64,000 bases of DNA from Jannaschia maritima (GTDB lineage Bacteria; Pseudomonadota; Alphaproteobacteria; Rhodobacterales; Rhodobacteraceae): positions 124,001 to 188,000 of the forward strand of contig NZ_JARGZA010000003.1 of the NCBI RefSeq assembly GCF_030973515.1. The letters are read 5' to 3'. Positions within the stretch are counted from its first letter, which is position 1. The number at the start of each line of letters is the position of its first letter. The notes under the pieces were generated by a model, which worked only from the letters and a program-made list of their open reading frames with translations, was not told the DNA's origin and searched no databases. A program made the position numbers and the translations under genes. This document shows, piece by piece, positions 63,698 through 64,000 of this stretch.

Positions 63698-64000
63698 GCA
63701 CGGCGACTGCCGGGTTCGGGGCGTCCAGCAACTCGTCCAGGAACAGGCTGAGCAGCTGGGCGCGGCCCGATGTCCCGGACTTGCGATAGATGGATGCCGT
63801 CTGGGCCTTCACCGTGCCCTCGGACGTGCCGCGCAGGGCCGCGATCTCGGCCCCCGACAACCCCTTCAGCGCGAGGGTCGCGACGTCCCGTTCGGCGGGC
63901 GTCAGCGCCCAATCGTCGAACCGTTCGCGCATGACCTGCGCGAAGGCGCCCCTGGCGGCGCGGACGGCCGTCTCGGCCCGCTGCGCCCGAGCGCGCACGG
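63687..64000 (-). CDS. LuxR-type regulator, C-terminal part (runs off window edge)
   Basis: About 104 residues are visible: a helical segment (RAQRAETAVRAARGAFAQVM), then the LuxR helix-turn-helix LTPAERDVATLALKGLSGAEIAALRGTSEGTVKAQTASIYRKSG. The N-terminal sensing domain is outside the window; a helical linker like this is frequent in membrane-linked or orphan LuxR proteins. Confidence 0.88.
   Translation of the reverse strand, partial: VRARAQRAETAVRAARGAFAQVMRERFDDWALTPAERDVATLALKGLSGAEIAALRGTSEGTVKAQTASIYRKSGTSGRAQLLSLFLDELLDAPNPAVAVPSP

Overview
The window looks like chromosomal DNA of a very GC-rich alphaproteobacterium, most likely Rhodobacterales (Roseobacter/Jannaschia-like). This is inferred from gene content and order: accB-accC-aat with DUF2155 and the complex I accessory subunit NDUFA12, a folK-rpoZ-Rsh-pdxJ-acpS-lepB-rnc-era-recO series, ruvCAB, a CobN-type (aerobic) cobalamin pathway, a DctPQM TRAP transporter and 4-nt start/stop overlaps throughout. 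I see no phage, insertion sequence, CRISPR array, rRNA or tRNA gene.

Layout. 1-5.7 kb: the start of psd, a 709-bp non-coding stretch with dispersed repeats, rimO, a Doc-type toxin with a small upstream partner, an esterase, an M48 lipoprotein protease and a DCC-family redox protein. 5.7-16.7 kb: accA, a membrane sensor with degenerate GGDEF, a TRAP operon ending in DUF1810, tlpA divergent from argH-lptM, a HAD-like protein without its catalytic aspartates, greA coupled to a membrane protein, and a receiver-like protein. 16.9-32.1 kb: cobalamin functions (DUF1636-cbiB, a cobalamin riboswitch with cbiM-cobW, cobN, cobO), interrupted by smc, a transglutaminase-like protein and psuG. 32.7-36.2 kb: prmA, a DUF1127 protein and ruvCAB. 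36.3-45.1 kb: a minus-strand housekeeping run from folK to recO. 45.2-50 kb: NYN and VOC proteins, rnhA, LysE and accBC. 50.2-52.3 kb: a tandem-SUKH protein overlapping a CDC123-like ATP-grasp, placed between accC and aat. 52.8-64 kb: DUF2155/NDUFA12, an EF-hand protein behind a TetR-type palindrome, metY, a MarR/nitroreductase/lldD divergon, MFS, rplY-pth-serine hydrolase, DUF2237, an exported hydratase-like protein and the start of a LuxR regulator.

Strongest unexplained signals. (1) A ~170-nt non-coding element occurs twice with nearly identical internal spacing and a central array of three 11-mers TGTACGGGGGG. One copy lies 249 nt before rimO and the other 238 nt before prmA, both genes that modify ribosomal proteins. 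A degenerate third copy lies beside the first. (2) The tandem-SUKH/CDC123-like pair interrupts a housekeeping cluster and is followed by a 22-nt-period tandem duplication. (3) There are two well-formed operators, one at lldD and one orphan TetR-like site at the EF-hand gene. (4) There are non-standard or interlocked starts at rnc and at argH/tlpA.

Limits: all calls come from reading sequence and translations. No database search, alignment or folding program was run.
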